Position numbers and translations under genes: made by a program. Shown one piece after another: positions 8,115 through 16,726 of a stretch of 53,643 nt of DNA (position 1 is the stretch's first letter; each line of letters begins with the position of its first letter). Origin of the DNA: an uncultured Flavobacteriales bacterium. Its GTDB lineage: Bacteria > Bacteroidota > Bacteroidia > Flavobacteriales > UBA1820. The stretch is taken from contig CABSLV010000013.1 of assembly GCA_902478645.1 (NCBI GenBank), forward strand, positions 1 to 53,643. The letters run 5' to 3'. Below the pieces are notes generated by a model. The model worked only from the letters and a program-made list of their open reading frames with translations. It had not been told where the DNA came from and ran no database searches.

Positions 8115-8657
8115 TCACACCCACTTCTGCTGCGCAAAAAACTTCCACAAGGGCGCCACGTGCGTAGCCTGTTTGATCCCATCGCCCAAGAGCAGCTCCC
8201 GCACCTGATCGAGGGACAGGACATGCACCGTCAAGTCTTCCGTATCGTCCAAATGCCGCTCACCCACCGGACGGACGCCCCGGGCCACGAAGCAATGCGT
8301 CAAGTTGTTCTGCGTACCCGGATTGGCGCTGATGGTCATGATCGGCTCCCACTGCCCCCCTCCGAAGCCCGTTTCCTCGAGCAGTTCCCGCTGCGCCGCC
8401 TCCAGAGGCGAAGCATCCGAAGGATCGCACACCCCGGAACACAATTCGTACTCGGTAACGCCCAACCCATGGCGATACTGCCGCACGAAAACGAAATCGC
8501 CCTGCTCGGTCAAGGCGATCGTAGAGACCCAATCGGGATATTCCAACACGTAGTACTCCGGAACGATCCGCCCGTCGGGGAGTTCCAGCGTATCGCAACG
8601 GGCCGTCATCCAAGCCCGGCGGGAAAAGTACTCGCTGCGGAGCACCTTGGCCTTCAT
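8115..8657 (-). CDS. NUDIX hydrolase, ADP-ribose pyrophosphatase-like
   Basis: A 180-residue NUDIX protein. The Nudix box is seen as G-x(n)-EAAQRELLEETGF near residue 90, with the catalytic REL-LEET core. The N-terminal beta-domain (KVLRSEYFSRRAWMTARCDTL) resembles ADP-sugar pyrophosphatases, which hydrolyse ADP-ribose and similar nucleoside diphosphate derivatives. The substrate is inferred from family resemblance only. ATG 8657 is preferred because it aligns with family N-termini and has a purine-rich stretch (AAGAAGAG) upstream. ATG 8687 would add ten residues, and a TTG at 8744 overlaps dnaE. It lies 83 bases downstream of dnaE on the same strand and may be read from the same transcript. 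Confidence 0.87.
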   Translation of the reverse strand: MKAKVLRSEYFSRRAWMTARCDTLELPDGRIVPEYYVLEYPDWVSTIALTEQGDFVFVRQYRHGLGVTEYELCSGVCDPSDASPLEAAQRELLEETGFGGGQWEPIMTISANPGTQNNLTHCFVARGVRPVGERHLDDTEDLTVHVLSLDQVRELLLGDGIKQATHVAPLWKFFAQQKWV

Positions 8658-8740
8658 GTCGTTCTCTTCTTTCAGATCGTGGCTCATATCGTAGGCAATG
8701 TTTTGATTTTTTACACCTTCCTCACTTTTTCGACCCGTTT

Positions 8741-11700
8741 TCAAGCCGACTCCAAGCGTACCTGCCGTCCCGAGAGTGTTTCCAAACGGGCGAGCACCTC
8801 CCGGGTCAATTCCACCTTCATCGTGCGTACCGGCATGGAAAGCGCCAGTCCCGTCGCCCGGTCTTCCACCCGCACTTCCACCGGACAGTATCCGTCCGAT
8901 CCCTGCAACACTTGCCGCAGCGAAGTGATAAAATCCGCATCGATGTCGGCCACATCGACCGTAACGATCACTTTTTTCGGCGTATTGCGCGCCACTTCGG
9001 AAAGCAGTTGCACGCTGTTTATCACCAGACGCGGACGGCCCACCTGCCCCGTAGCCTTGTTTTCCCAGCCCTTGAGCACGGATGCCCGGATAAAGACCAT
9101 CGCATTCTCGAAGAGGAAAGGCGAGAAGGAAGCGTATTTTTCATCGTAAAGGCGAAGTTCGAACGAGGCATTGACATCTTCGAGGGTATAACTGCCGCAA
9201 GGGTTGCCGTTGCGGGCCGTAAAGTTTTCGCTGCGGGTGATCATGCCGCCGAAAGCCACTTCCTGGCCGACAAAACGGTCGATGTCGGCCAGTTGTTCCA
9301 GGCTCACGGTACAGTAATTGTCCAGCACGCAGCGGTAGCGGTCCAGCGGATGGGACGAGATGAACAGCCCCACCACATCGCGTTCTCGTTTGAGTTTGTC
9401 CAGATCGGGCCACTCCTCGCACGCAGGGATATGGGGCGGCTCCATGCGGAACGTATCGTCGCCCTCGTCCCCGAAAAGCGAGGACTGCGCACTCTCGCGC
9501 TGGGCTCGTACTGCCTCTCCGTAGCGGACCGCTTTGTCGATCGTGTCGCTCTTGCCCTCCAGAGCGAAATACTGGGAACGGTTCAACCCAAAGCAATCGA
9601 AGGCTCCGGAAAGGACGAAATGCTCGATCGAGCGGCGCGAACAGGCCGACTTGTCCACCCGGGTGGTAAAATCGAACAGCGAGGTATAAGGCCCGTTTTC
9701 CGCTCGGTCTTTCAGGATAAAGGATATGGCGTTTTCCCCCACATTCTTCACCGCCCCCAACCCGAAGCGGATGTCCCCTTGCTTGGTGACTGAGAACTTG
9801 CGCTTCGACTCGTTGACATCGGGACACAGGATGCGGATCCCCAACCGGCGCGCTTCCTCCATGTAAAAGGTTATGTCCTTGATGTCGTTCATGTTGTTGG
9901 ACAAGACCGCAGCCATGTATTCCGAAGGGTAATTGGCTTTCAGGTAGGCCGTCTGGTAAGCGACCCAGGCGTAGCACGTGGAGTGCGATTTGTTGAAGGC
10001 ATAGGCGGCAAAGGCTTCCCAGTCGTGCCAAATCTTTTCGAGGATCGCCTTGTCGTGGCCTTTTTCGGCCGCCTGGTCGATAAACTTGGGCTTCATCTTG
10101 GCCAGGACCGCTTTCTGCTTTTTCCCCATCGCCTTGCGCAGCACATCGGCCTCGCCCTTGGTAAAGCCGGCCAATTTCTGCGAGAGCAGCATCACCTGCT
10201 CCTGGTACACCGTAATGCCATAGGTCTCGGCCAGGTATTCCTCCATCTCGGGCAAATCGTACGTGATGGGCTCCAGACCGTGTTTTCGGCGGATAAACGA
10301 CGGGATATACTCCATTGGCCCCGGGCGATACAGAGCATTCATGGCGATCAGGTCGGAAAACACTCCGGGACAAAGTTCCCGCAGGTTTTTCTGCATCCCG
10401 GGCGATTCGTACTGGAACACCCCGACGGTATCTCCCCGCTGGAACAACTCGTAAGTCTTGGGGTCGTCGATAGGGATCTGGTTCGGGTCGATGCGGATAC
10501 CGAAACGGTCTTCGATCAGATTGATCGTATCGTTGATCAGCGTGAGGGTCTTCAAACCCAGGAAGTCCATCTTGAGCAACCCGGCCGACTCCACCACCTT
10601 GTTGTCGAACTGGGTAACCAGCATTTCGGAATCCTTGGCCGTAGCCATCGGGACGTGCTCCCGGATGTCGGACGGAGTGATGATCACCCCGCAGGCATGC
10701 ACCCCCAGGCTGCGGATCGAGCCTTCGATGACCCGCGCCTGATTGATGATCTTGGCGTTCATGTCGTCCCCGGAGGCCAGTTCCTTGATATGGTGCGCCT
10801 TTTCAATCTCCTCTTGACGGTTCTTCAACTTGTCGCGCAAGTCGGCCTCCGAGAGCTTGAACAACTTGGCCAGACTCACATCCGGCACCATCTTGCCCAG
10901 TTCGTTCACCTGCGCCGGGGTATATTCCATCACCCGGGCCGTATCCCGGATCGAGTTTTTGGCCGCCATCGTGCCGTAGGTAATGATCTGGGCCACCTGG
11001 TTCTTTCCGTATTTCTCCACCACCCAATCGATGATCTTTCCCCGTCCTTCGTCATCGAAGTCGGTATCGATATCGGGCAGCGACACGCGGTCGGGGTTGA
11101 GGAAACGCTCGAACAGCAAGTCGTACTTGATCGGGTCGATCGAAGTAATGCCGATGCAATAGGCCACCGCACTCCCGGCCGCCGAACCACGCCCCGGTCC
11201 CACGAGTACGCCCATTTCCCGGGCGGCACGGATAAAGTCCTGCACGATGAGGAAATACCCCGGATAACCCGTCTTGGCGATGGTCTCCAACTCGAACTCG
11301 ATGCGCGAGCGGATGCTTTCGTCCATATCGGGGTACACCTTCTTGGCCCCCTGGTAGGTCAGGTAGCGCAAGTACGCATTTTCCCCGCGTTTGCCGCCGT
11401 CCTTCTCGTCTTCCGGATCGCGAAACTCGGCCGGAATGTCAAATTTGGGCAGCAGCACCGGCTTGGCCAGCTTGTAGTTCTCCACCTTGTCCACCAGGTG
11501 GGAGATGTTTTCGATCGCCTCGGGAAGGTCGGCGAAGAGTTCCTTCATCTGCTGCTGGCTCTTGAAGTAAAACTCGTTGTTGGGGAAACCGAAACGGCAG
11601 TCGCGCCCCCGGCCGATGGGACGGCTCTGCACCTCGCCATCGCGGATGCACAGGAGAATGTCGTGGGCATTAGAATCCTCCTGACGGGCGTAAAACGTAT

Positions 11701-13150
11701 TGTTCTGGGCGATCACCCGCACGCCGTACTTGCGGGCAAAACCCAACAGCACTTTGTTGACGTGGTCCTCCTCGGGCAAACCGTGCCGCACGAGCTCGAC
11801 GTAGAAATCGTCGCCGAACTGTTCCTTCCACCACAGGAAAGCCTGCTCGGCGCGGTGCTCGCCCGCTTCAAGGATCAGTTGCGGCACCTCGCCCTGCAAC
11901 CCGCCCGAGAGAGCGATCAGGTTGTCCTTGTACTGCACGATCAGTTCCTTGCCCACCCGGGCATAAGTGCCGTAAAGCCCTGTCGTATTGGCTTCGGTGG
12001 AAAGCATCGCCAGGTTGTGGTAACCGGCCTTGTTCTTGGCCAGCAGCACCTGTTGGAAACGCCGGTCGGGCTGTTCCTTGGTAAAACGGGTACGCTTGTA
12101 ATCCTCGGCCACGTACAGTTCGCAACCGATGATCACCTTGCCCTGATACGGCGTCCAGAGCTCGCCCTTTTCCTCGCCGGCCTCTATCTTCTTGTTGTGT
12201 TTCTCGATCTTTTCGTTCAGTTTGCCGATGGCCAGGGTCATGTTGAACGCCCCGTACATGTTTCCCAGGTCAGTGATCCCCACGGCCGGCATTCCCTCGC
12301 GCCAGGCCATCTCCACCAGCGTGTCGACATCGGTGGTAGCCTGAAGGATGGAAAACTGGGTATGGTTGTGCAAGTGGCAATACGGCACCCCTTCCAGCGC
12401 CTGGACTGCCGCCTGAACCTGCATCTGCTTGTCGGCCTCCCCGGACGGTTTTTCGCCCTCAGTCTCCTCCTCCAGGGGTTTGTACGGCTGGACGTTCAGA
12501 CCGATGGGGCGGATCGGGTCGGGATTGGCCCGGCGAAAATCGTCGAGATAGCTTTCCTCGCACTGCAACTGTTCCCGGGTGTAGAGCCCCCTGCGCACCA
12601 ACTCCAGGAAACACCGCGCGGTAGCCTCCACGTCGGCCGATGCGTTGTGCGCCGAGGAAAAACCCTCGCCGAACAGGTGTGTATGCAGTTCGATGAGCTT
12701 GGGAAACTTGTAACCGCGCCCGCCGGGGATCTTGCACAGATTGGCCGTAACCTCGCTCATCGTGTCGAGCACGCCCAGACGCGGGAGCGGGTTTTCCAGT
12801 CCTTTGCGGAAATACTCGCACCCCACTACCGGGATGTCGAACGAGATGTTCTGCCCCACGGCAAACCGCGCACGGGCCACAGCCTTGGCAAACTCGCCCA
12901 GCACAAAAGCCAGGTCGGCTCCCTCGCGCAAGGCACGCTCGGTGGAGATACCGTGAATCTTCTCCGAGTTGAACGGAATGTCATACCCCTCGGGACGGAC
13001 GATAAAGTTCTTGGCTTCGATCAACTCGCCCATCGGACCGTGCAGCTGCCAGGCGAGCTGGACCATCCGGGGCCAGTTGTCGGTATCGCTTACCGGAGCG
13101 TTGTAATTTCGGGGAAGTCCCGTGGTTTCGGTATCGAATATCAGGTACAT
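8741..13150 (-). CDS. dnaE: DNA polymerase III alpha subunit with fused N-terminal proofreading exonuclease
   Basis: The replicative polymerase catalytic subunit, 1469 residues from ATG 13150. Residues 1-190 are a DnaQ/epsilon-like 3'-5' exonuclease with FDTETTGLP (ExoI), HNASADVEATARC (ExoIII region) and GQNISFDIPVV between. After a linker, a PHP domain starts near residue 254 (YCHLHNHTQFSILQ). The C-family polymerase core follows, with the catalytic palm motif LPDIDTDFDDEGRG near residue 690 and VGPGRGSAAGS upstream. It continues with a helix-hairpin-helix region and a C-terminal OB fold near residues 1290-1370 (VAFGGMITRSENFTARNG). Typical DnaE is about 1150-1250 residues; the excess is the exonuclease. 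A start at 13234 would add 28 unlike residues and pass the promoter element at 13191. Confidence 0.95.
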   Translation of the reverse strand: MYLIFDTETTGLPRNYNAPVSDTDNWPRMVQLAWQLHGPMGELIEAKNFIVRPEGYDIPFNSEKIHGISTERALREGADLAFVLGEFAKAVARARFAVGQNISFDIPVVGCEYFRKGLENPLPRLGVLDTMSEVTANLCKIPGGRGYKFPKLIELHTHLFGEGFSSAHNASADVEATARCFLELVRRGLYTREQLQCEESYLDDFRRANPDPIRPIGLNVQPYKPLEEETEGEKPSGEADKQMQVQAAVQALEGVPYCHLHNHTQFSILQATTDVDTLVEMAWREGMPAVGITDLGNMYGAFNMTLAIGKLNEKIEKHNKKIEAGEEKGELWTPYQGKVIIGCELYVAEDYKRTRFTKEQPDRRFQQVLLAKNKAGYHNLAMLSTEANTTGLYGTYARVGKELIVQYKDNLIALSGGLQGEVPQLILEAGEHRAEQAFLWWKEQFGDDFYVELVRHGLPEEDHVNKVLLGFARKYGVRVIAQNNTFYARQEDSNAHDILLCIRDGEVQSRPIGRGRDCRFGFPNNEFYFKSQQQMKELFADLPEAIENISHLVDKVENYKLAKPVLLPKFDIPAEFRDPEDEKDGGKRGENAYLRYLTYQGAKKVYPDMDESIRSRIEFELETIAKTGYPGYFLIVQDFIRAAREMGVLVGPGRGSAAGSAVAYCIGITSIDPIKYDLLFERFLNPDRVSLPDIDTDFDDEGRGKIIDWVVEKYGKNQVAQIITYGTMAAKNSIRDTARVMEYTPAQVNELGKMVPDVSLAKLFKLSEADLRDKLKNRQEEIEKAHHIKELASGDDMNAKIINQARVIEGSIRSLGVHACGVIITPSDIREHVPMATAKDSEMLVTQFDNKVVESAGLLKMDFLGLKTLTLINDTINLIEDRFGIRIDPNQIPIDDPKTYELFQRGDTVGVFQYESPGMQKNLRELCPGVFSDLIAMNALYRPGPMEYIPSFIRRKHGLEPITYDLPEMEEYLAETYGITVYQEQVMLLSQKLAGFTKGEADVLRKAMGKKQKAVLAKMKPKFIDQAAEKGHDKAILEKIWHDWEAFAAYAFNKSHSTCYAWVAYQTAYLKANYPSEYMAAVLSNNMNDIKDITFYMEEARRLGIRILCPDVNESKRKFSVTKQGDIRFGLGAVKNVGENAISFILKDRAENGPYTSLFDFTTRVDKSACSRRSIEHFVLSGAFDCFGLNRSQYFALEGKSDTIDKAVRYGEAVRAQRESAQSSLFGDEGDDTFRMEPPHIPACEEWPDLDKLKRERDVVGLFISSHPLDRYRCVLDNYCTVSLEQLADIDRFVGQEVAFGGMITRSENFTARNGNPCGSYTLEDVNASFELRLYDEKYASFSPFLFENAMVFIRASVLKGWENKATGQVGRPRLVINSVQLLSEVARNTPKKVIVTVDVADIDADFITSLRQVLQGSDGYCPVEVRVEDRATGLALSMPVRTMKVELTREVLARLETLSGRQVRLESA

Positions 13151-13190
13151 AATCTTCGCAGGTACATCGGGGTCTTCCGCCCCTTTCAGA

Positions 13191-13198
13191 CAAAAATA
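13191..13198 (-). promoter_or_regulatory. -7 promoter element (TATTTTTG) for dnaE
   Basis: On the minus strand TATTTTTG matches TAnnTTTG, 41 bases before the ATG at 13150. Its position supports the shorter start of dnaE. Confidence 0.5.
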
Positions 13199-13315
13199 CG
13201 GCTTTCCCCCACGAAGGGAAAACGCGTCCGGCAAAAGTTATCAACAAATCCCCGGGCACCACCCCCGCAGGAACGGAAAGACATTCAAAATCTTTTCAAA
13301 GAGAAAAACCGCCCC

Positions 13316-14575
13316 TCACCCCTGCTTTGAAAGAGCTTCCAGAACATCGGCCACCACGAAGGTACTGCCGCCGACAAAGATCATGTCCTGGGGACCGGCC
13401 TGCTGCTGCGCGGCACGAAAAGCACTTTCGCATTCGGGGTAGGCCTCTCCACGCAACGAAAAACGCGCCGCACGCCGTGCCAACTCCCGGCTGTCCAATG
13501 CCCGCTGGACGGAAGCCTGCGCAAAACAATACTGCGCCTCCTTGGGCAAGAGCGCCAGCACGCCGTCCACATCCTTGTCGTTGACCATACCGAAGACCAT
13601 AAACAGCCGGCCTTTGGGTGTATGGGAGAGCTGACGGACGATCTCGCCGATGCCATTGACATTGTGGCCCGTATCGCACACCACCAACGGATGACGGGAC
13701 AGTACCTGCCAGCGGCCTTGCAGATGGGTGTTGTCCACCACACGGGCTATTCCCCGGCGCACCGTCTGCGGGTCGAGCTTCCAACTCTCGCGCAAGATCC
13801 CGCAGGCAGCCACCACCGTAGCGATGTTGAAGCGTTGGTAGTCCCCCTCCAGCGGGCAAGGGTAGTCTTCGAGCCGGATCCCGTGGTCCGTAAAGTACAG
13901 CGGAGCACCCTCCCGGGCTGCTTTCGCACGAAACACCGGTTCGATCTCCGGGTCGTTCTCCCCGATCAGGACCGGCACCCCCGGTTTGATGATCCCGGCC
14001 TTTTCCCCTGCGATCTGCACGCGGGTATCGCCCAGGATGGCCGTGTGGTCGAGCGCGATATTGGTGATCACGCTCAAGTCCGGCATCACGACATTGGTCG
14101 AATCCAGCCGACCGCCCAGCCCCGTTTCGACGACCGCCACATCCACCCCACAGGCGCGGAACCAGCAAAAGGCCATCGCGGTGGTCATCTCGAAAAAGGA
14201 AAAACTGTGCGCGGTAAAAAAGTCCAAGTGGCGTTCGACAAAATCGGCCACGAATTCCTTGGGGATCATCTCCCCGTCCACCCGCATCCGCTCCCGGAAA
14301 TCGATCAGGTGCGGCGAGGTGTACAACCCCGTACGATACCCGGCCTCCATCAGCACCGAAGCCAGCATGCTCGAGGTAGAGCCCTTCCCGTTGGTGCCTG
14401 CCACATGGATGCAGCGCAGCCCCCGCTCGGGATGGCCCAGGTAATCCATCAAATATTCGGTATTTTCCAGTCCCGGCCGGTACGCAGCCGAGCCTACTTT
14501 TTGGAACATCGGCAGGGCGGAACACATCCAGTCCACGGCCCGACGGTAATCCATCTTCTGCATCTCTACCTTCAT
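13316..14575 (-). CDS. folC: bifunctional dihydrofolate / folylpolyglutamate synthase
   Basis: FolC adds glutamate to dihydropteroate and to tetrahydrofolates in the cytoplasm. The protein is 419 residues, normal for the family. It shows the Mur-ligase type P-loop HVAGTNGKGSTSSM near residue 58, then TGLYTSPHLIDFRERMRV (a FolC signature) and the central ATP-domain motif VVETGLGGRLDSTN. A C-terminal domain contains VCDTGHNVNGI, matching the family's DGAHN-type motif. It is the last gene of a minus-strand series glyA-exbB-exbD-tonB-folC, starting 60 bases after tonB. Confidence 0.96.
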   Translation of the reverse strand: MKVEMQKMDYRRAVDWMCSALPMFQKVGSAAYRPGLENTEYLMDYLGHPERGLRCIHVAGTNGKGSTSSMLASVLMEAGYRTGLYTSPHLIDFRERMRVDGEMIPKEFVADFVERHLDFFTAHSFSFFEMTTAMAFCWFRACGVDVAVVETGLGGRLDSTNVVMPDLSVITNIALDHTAILGDTRVQIAGEKAGIIKPGVPVLIGENDPEIEPVFRAKAAREGAPLYFTDHGIRLEDYPCPLEGDYQRFNIATVVAACGILRESWKLDPQTVRRGIARVVDNTHLQGRWQVLSRHPLVVCDTGHNVNGIGEIVRQLSHTPKGRLFMVFGMVNDKDVDGVLALLPKEAQYCFAQASVQRALDSRELARRAARFSLRGEAYPECESAFRAAQQQAGPQDMIFVGGSTFVVADVLEALSKQG

Positions 14576-14635
14576 CCTTTCTTCAACAGCCCTGCCTAGA
14601 CAAGGCCTTGCGGATATGCTCCGCCGTTTCTTTTC

Positions 14636-15469
14636 TCACCCCCTGACGGAAAACTCGTAGATGATCGTCCCCTGTTGCAACGGTTCGGCAGAAGGATCAG
14701 ACTCCCATTTGGTCTCCAAGGCTGCTTTTTCGGCATTGCGGATCAACTGCGGGTCGGTTACCTCGGTGCCTTGCAGGGAACATTTGGCCGAAACGACATT
14801 TCCCTGACGATCGACCTGCACCACGACCACGACGCGCCCCTGGTCGGTACCGGTATAAGCCGGTTTGGGTTTCCTGATGGCCGCGCGTCCGGCCAAACGG
14901 TAATTGCCGTCGCCGCCCACCCCGGATACGCCGTAATTGTCCGAAGAGAGGCTGCCCTGGGGAGAACCCTTGTAACCCTGCCCCTGCCCGTCGCCTTTGG
15001 AGGCATCATGGCCGGGGTTGAGAATGTTGGCCAGCGCCTGGGTAGTCGTCCGGGAGGGTTGCGGAGGCTGGGGCGTTTCTTCCTTTTGCGGAGTTTCGCG
15101 GGGGCGTTCCACCTCGCGGGGACGCTGCTCGGTTTTGGGTTTCTGCTCCTTCTCGGGTTTCTTTTCCTCGACTTCCACCGGGCTTTCCTCCGCCTGGGTC
15201 ATCAGGGCCTCTTCGGGGACTTCGACCTCGGGGACGCTCGACGCAGCCGCCGTGGGCTGGGGAAGCACCGCCCGATCTTCATACGCGGGGGAGCCGGCTC
15301 CGTCCTCCGTCATGCCGAAAGCGACGATCATCCCGCCCAACGGCGGAGGGTCGAGGTAACGGATCCCGAAGATGAAGATGGCCACAAGCATCGCCACGTG
15401 CACCAGGACGGTGACGATAAGACCCTTTCGTTGATTGGGTTCCCAACGGGACGAGGCAGAGGCGGACAT
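14636..15469 (-). CDS. tonB: TonB-type energy transducer
   Basis: A 277-residue TonB protein from ATG 15469 (MSASASSRWEP). It has one N-terminal membrane helix (about residues 18-38, VLVHVAMLVAIFIFGIRYL) and a long Pro/Glu/Lys-rich periplasmic spacer (repeats such as EKKPEKEQKPKTEQRP). A C-terminal TonB domain (AAIRKPKPAYTGTDQGRVVV ... ETKWESD) would contact TonB-box receptors. It passes proton-motive energy from ExbB/ExbD to outer-membrane transporters. A TTG start at 15490 was not chosen. Together with the two genes upstream it makes a complete tonB-exbD-exbB set, order exbB, exbD, tonB in transcription. Confidence 0.9.
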   Translation of the reverse strand: MSASASSRWEPNQRKGLIVTVLVHVAMLVAIFIFGIRYLDPPPLGGMIVAFGMTEDGAGSPAYEDRAVLPQPTAAASSVPEVEVPEEALMTQAEESPVEVEEKKPEKEQKPKTEQRPREVERPRETPQKEETPQPPQPSRTTTQALANILNPGHDASKGDGQGQGYKGSPQGSLSSDNYGVSGVGGDGNYRLAGRAAIRKPKPAYTGTDQGRVVVVVQVDRQGNVVSAKCSLQGTEVTDPQLIRNAEKAALETKWESDPSAEPLQQGTIIYEFSVRG

Positions 15470-15496
15470 CGGTACGGCAGAGAGAGGCAACAGGTT

Positions 15497-15895
15497 TTAC
15501 TTCTTGGGAGGTTGTACGCCCAGAATGGGGGTCAGCCCGTTGCGACGGGCGATCTCGAACAGGTCGGTTACTTTCTGGAGTTCGATGGTGTTTTCCCCGC
15601 GGATGAGCACGGTGGTATTGTCGCTCTGGGCGGCGATCTCCTGCAGGCGGGGTTCGATATCGGAGTAGTTTACCTGCTCCTTGTCGATATAGTACCGGCC
15701 GTCGGTGGTGGCGGTAACGGACACGACCTGCTTCTTGGTGGTCTGACTTCCGGCCTTGGGCAACACGATCTCGATGGCATTGGAGGTGATCACGGTAGCC
15801 GAAAGCAGGAAAAAGAGCAACAGCAGGAAAATGATGTCCGTCATCGAGGCCATCGAAAAATCGGCGGATACCTTGTTTCTTCCTTGTAGGTTCAT
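15497..15895 (-). CDS. exbD: ExbD/TolR-type biopolymer transport protein
   Basis: A 132-residue inner-membrane protein: a short cytoplasmic N-terminus, one membrane helix (TDIIFLLLLFFLLSATVI, residues about 19-36) and a periplasmic domain of about 95 residues. The Asp in MTDIIF at the helix start corresponds to the essential proton-carrying Asp of ExbD/TolR. The periplasmic part (VLIRGENTIELQKVTDLFEIARRNG) fits the family. It lies 60 bases after exbB and 27 before tonB, so it is an operon member. Assignment to the TonB rather than the Tol system rests on the adjacent tonB. Confidence 0.93.
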   Translation of the reverse strand: MNLQGRNKVSADFSMASMTDIIFLLLLFFLLSATVITSNAIEIVLPKAGSQTTKKQVVSVTATTDGRYYIDKEQVNYSDIEPRLQEIAAQSDNTTVLIRGENTIELQKVTDLFEIARRNGLTPILGVQPPKK

Positions 15896-15955
15896 GGTTC
15901 GTATTCCAGGATTGACAGGATTAAACGGTTAGGAGGGGGACACCCGACAGCGTCC

Positions 15956-16693
15956 TCACTCGGCCGGTTCGCTGAGCAGGTCCAGAAAATCGGCGGCCGA
16001 AACCTCGATGCGGTTGATCACCTTCTGGATACGTCCTACCAGCAGGTTGTAGAAGATGTAGGCCATGATACCCACGATAAGACCGGCTACGGTAGTGGTC
16101 ATGGCCGTAGAGATACCCCCGGAGAGGTCCTGTATCTCGACCTGTCCGCCGGCATTGGCCATCGACTGGAATGCGACGACCATTCCGACCACCGTACCGA
16201 GGAATCCGAGCATCGGCGCGGCACCGGCGATCATGGCCAGGCGGCTGATGTTTCCCTCCAGGGTGTAGATCTCGAGTTTTCCCGTATTTTCGATGGCGGT
16301 CGAAATGTCCTCGAGCGGTTTTCCGATCTTGCTGATGCCCTTCTTCATGATACGGGACTCTACGGTATTTTCCCGGTCGCAGATAGCCTTGGCTTCGGTG
16401 AGTTTCCCGGCCGATACCAGCGATTTGATCGTATCCATGAAACGCGGGTCGGCCTTGGCGGCCGTCTTGATCAGGGAAGAACGCTCCACGAAAATGTACA
16501 CGGCCAGAACGGACATGACAAACTCCATCGCAATGATGGCCACACCGCTCCATCCGCCGCTGACGATCATATCCCAGATCGTCTGGGTCTTGACTACGGG
16601 GATATCCGAAGCCAACAGATCGGCGCCCGCTCCCGAAGACAGGGTATCGGCAACCGTCGAAATGGCATTGAACAAAAATGCTGAAATCATCAT
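15956..16693 (-). CDS. exbB: MotA/TolQ/ExbB proton channel family protein
   Basis: A 245-residue inner-membrane protein with three hydrophobic segments: near residues 45-70 (WSGVAIIAMEFVMSVLAVYIF), 135-165 (AGAAPMLGFLGTVVGMVVAF) and 180-215 (TTVAGLIVGIMAYIFYNLLV). The pattern GTVVGMVVAF together with TTTVAGLIVGI is the channel-forming signature of ExbB/TolQ, which carries protons with ExbD. The N-terminus precedes a cytoplasmic loop rich in charged residues. It lies 33 bases downstream of glyA and upstream of exbD and tonB. Confidence 0.93.
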   Translation of the reverse strand: MMISAFLFNAISTVADTLSSGAGADLLASDIPVVKTQTIWDMIVSGGWSGVAIIAMEFVMSVLAVYIFVERSSLIKTAAKADPRFMDTIKSLVSAGKLTEAKAICDRENTVESRIMKKGISKIGKPLEDISTAIENTGKLEIYTLEGNISRLAMIAGAAPMLGFLGTVVGMVVAFQSMANAGGQVEIQDLSGGISTAMTTTVAGLIVGIMAYIFYNLLVGRIQKVINRIEVSAADFLDLLSEPAE

Positions 16694-16726
16694 GGTCGTT
16701 TATTCGGTTAGAGGATTCACGTTCGA

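Noticed and set aside
9983..13330. 1115-residue open frame on the plus strand
   Set aside because: Antisense shadow of dnaE; composition driven by the GC-rich opposite strand, with no domain recognised.
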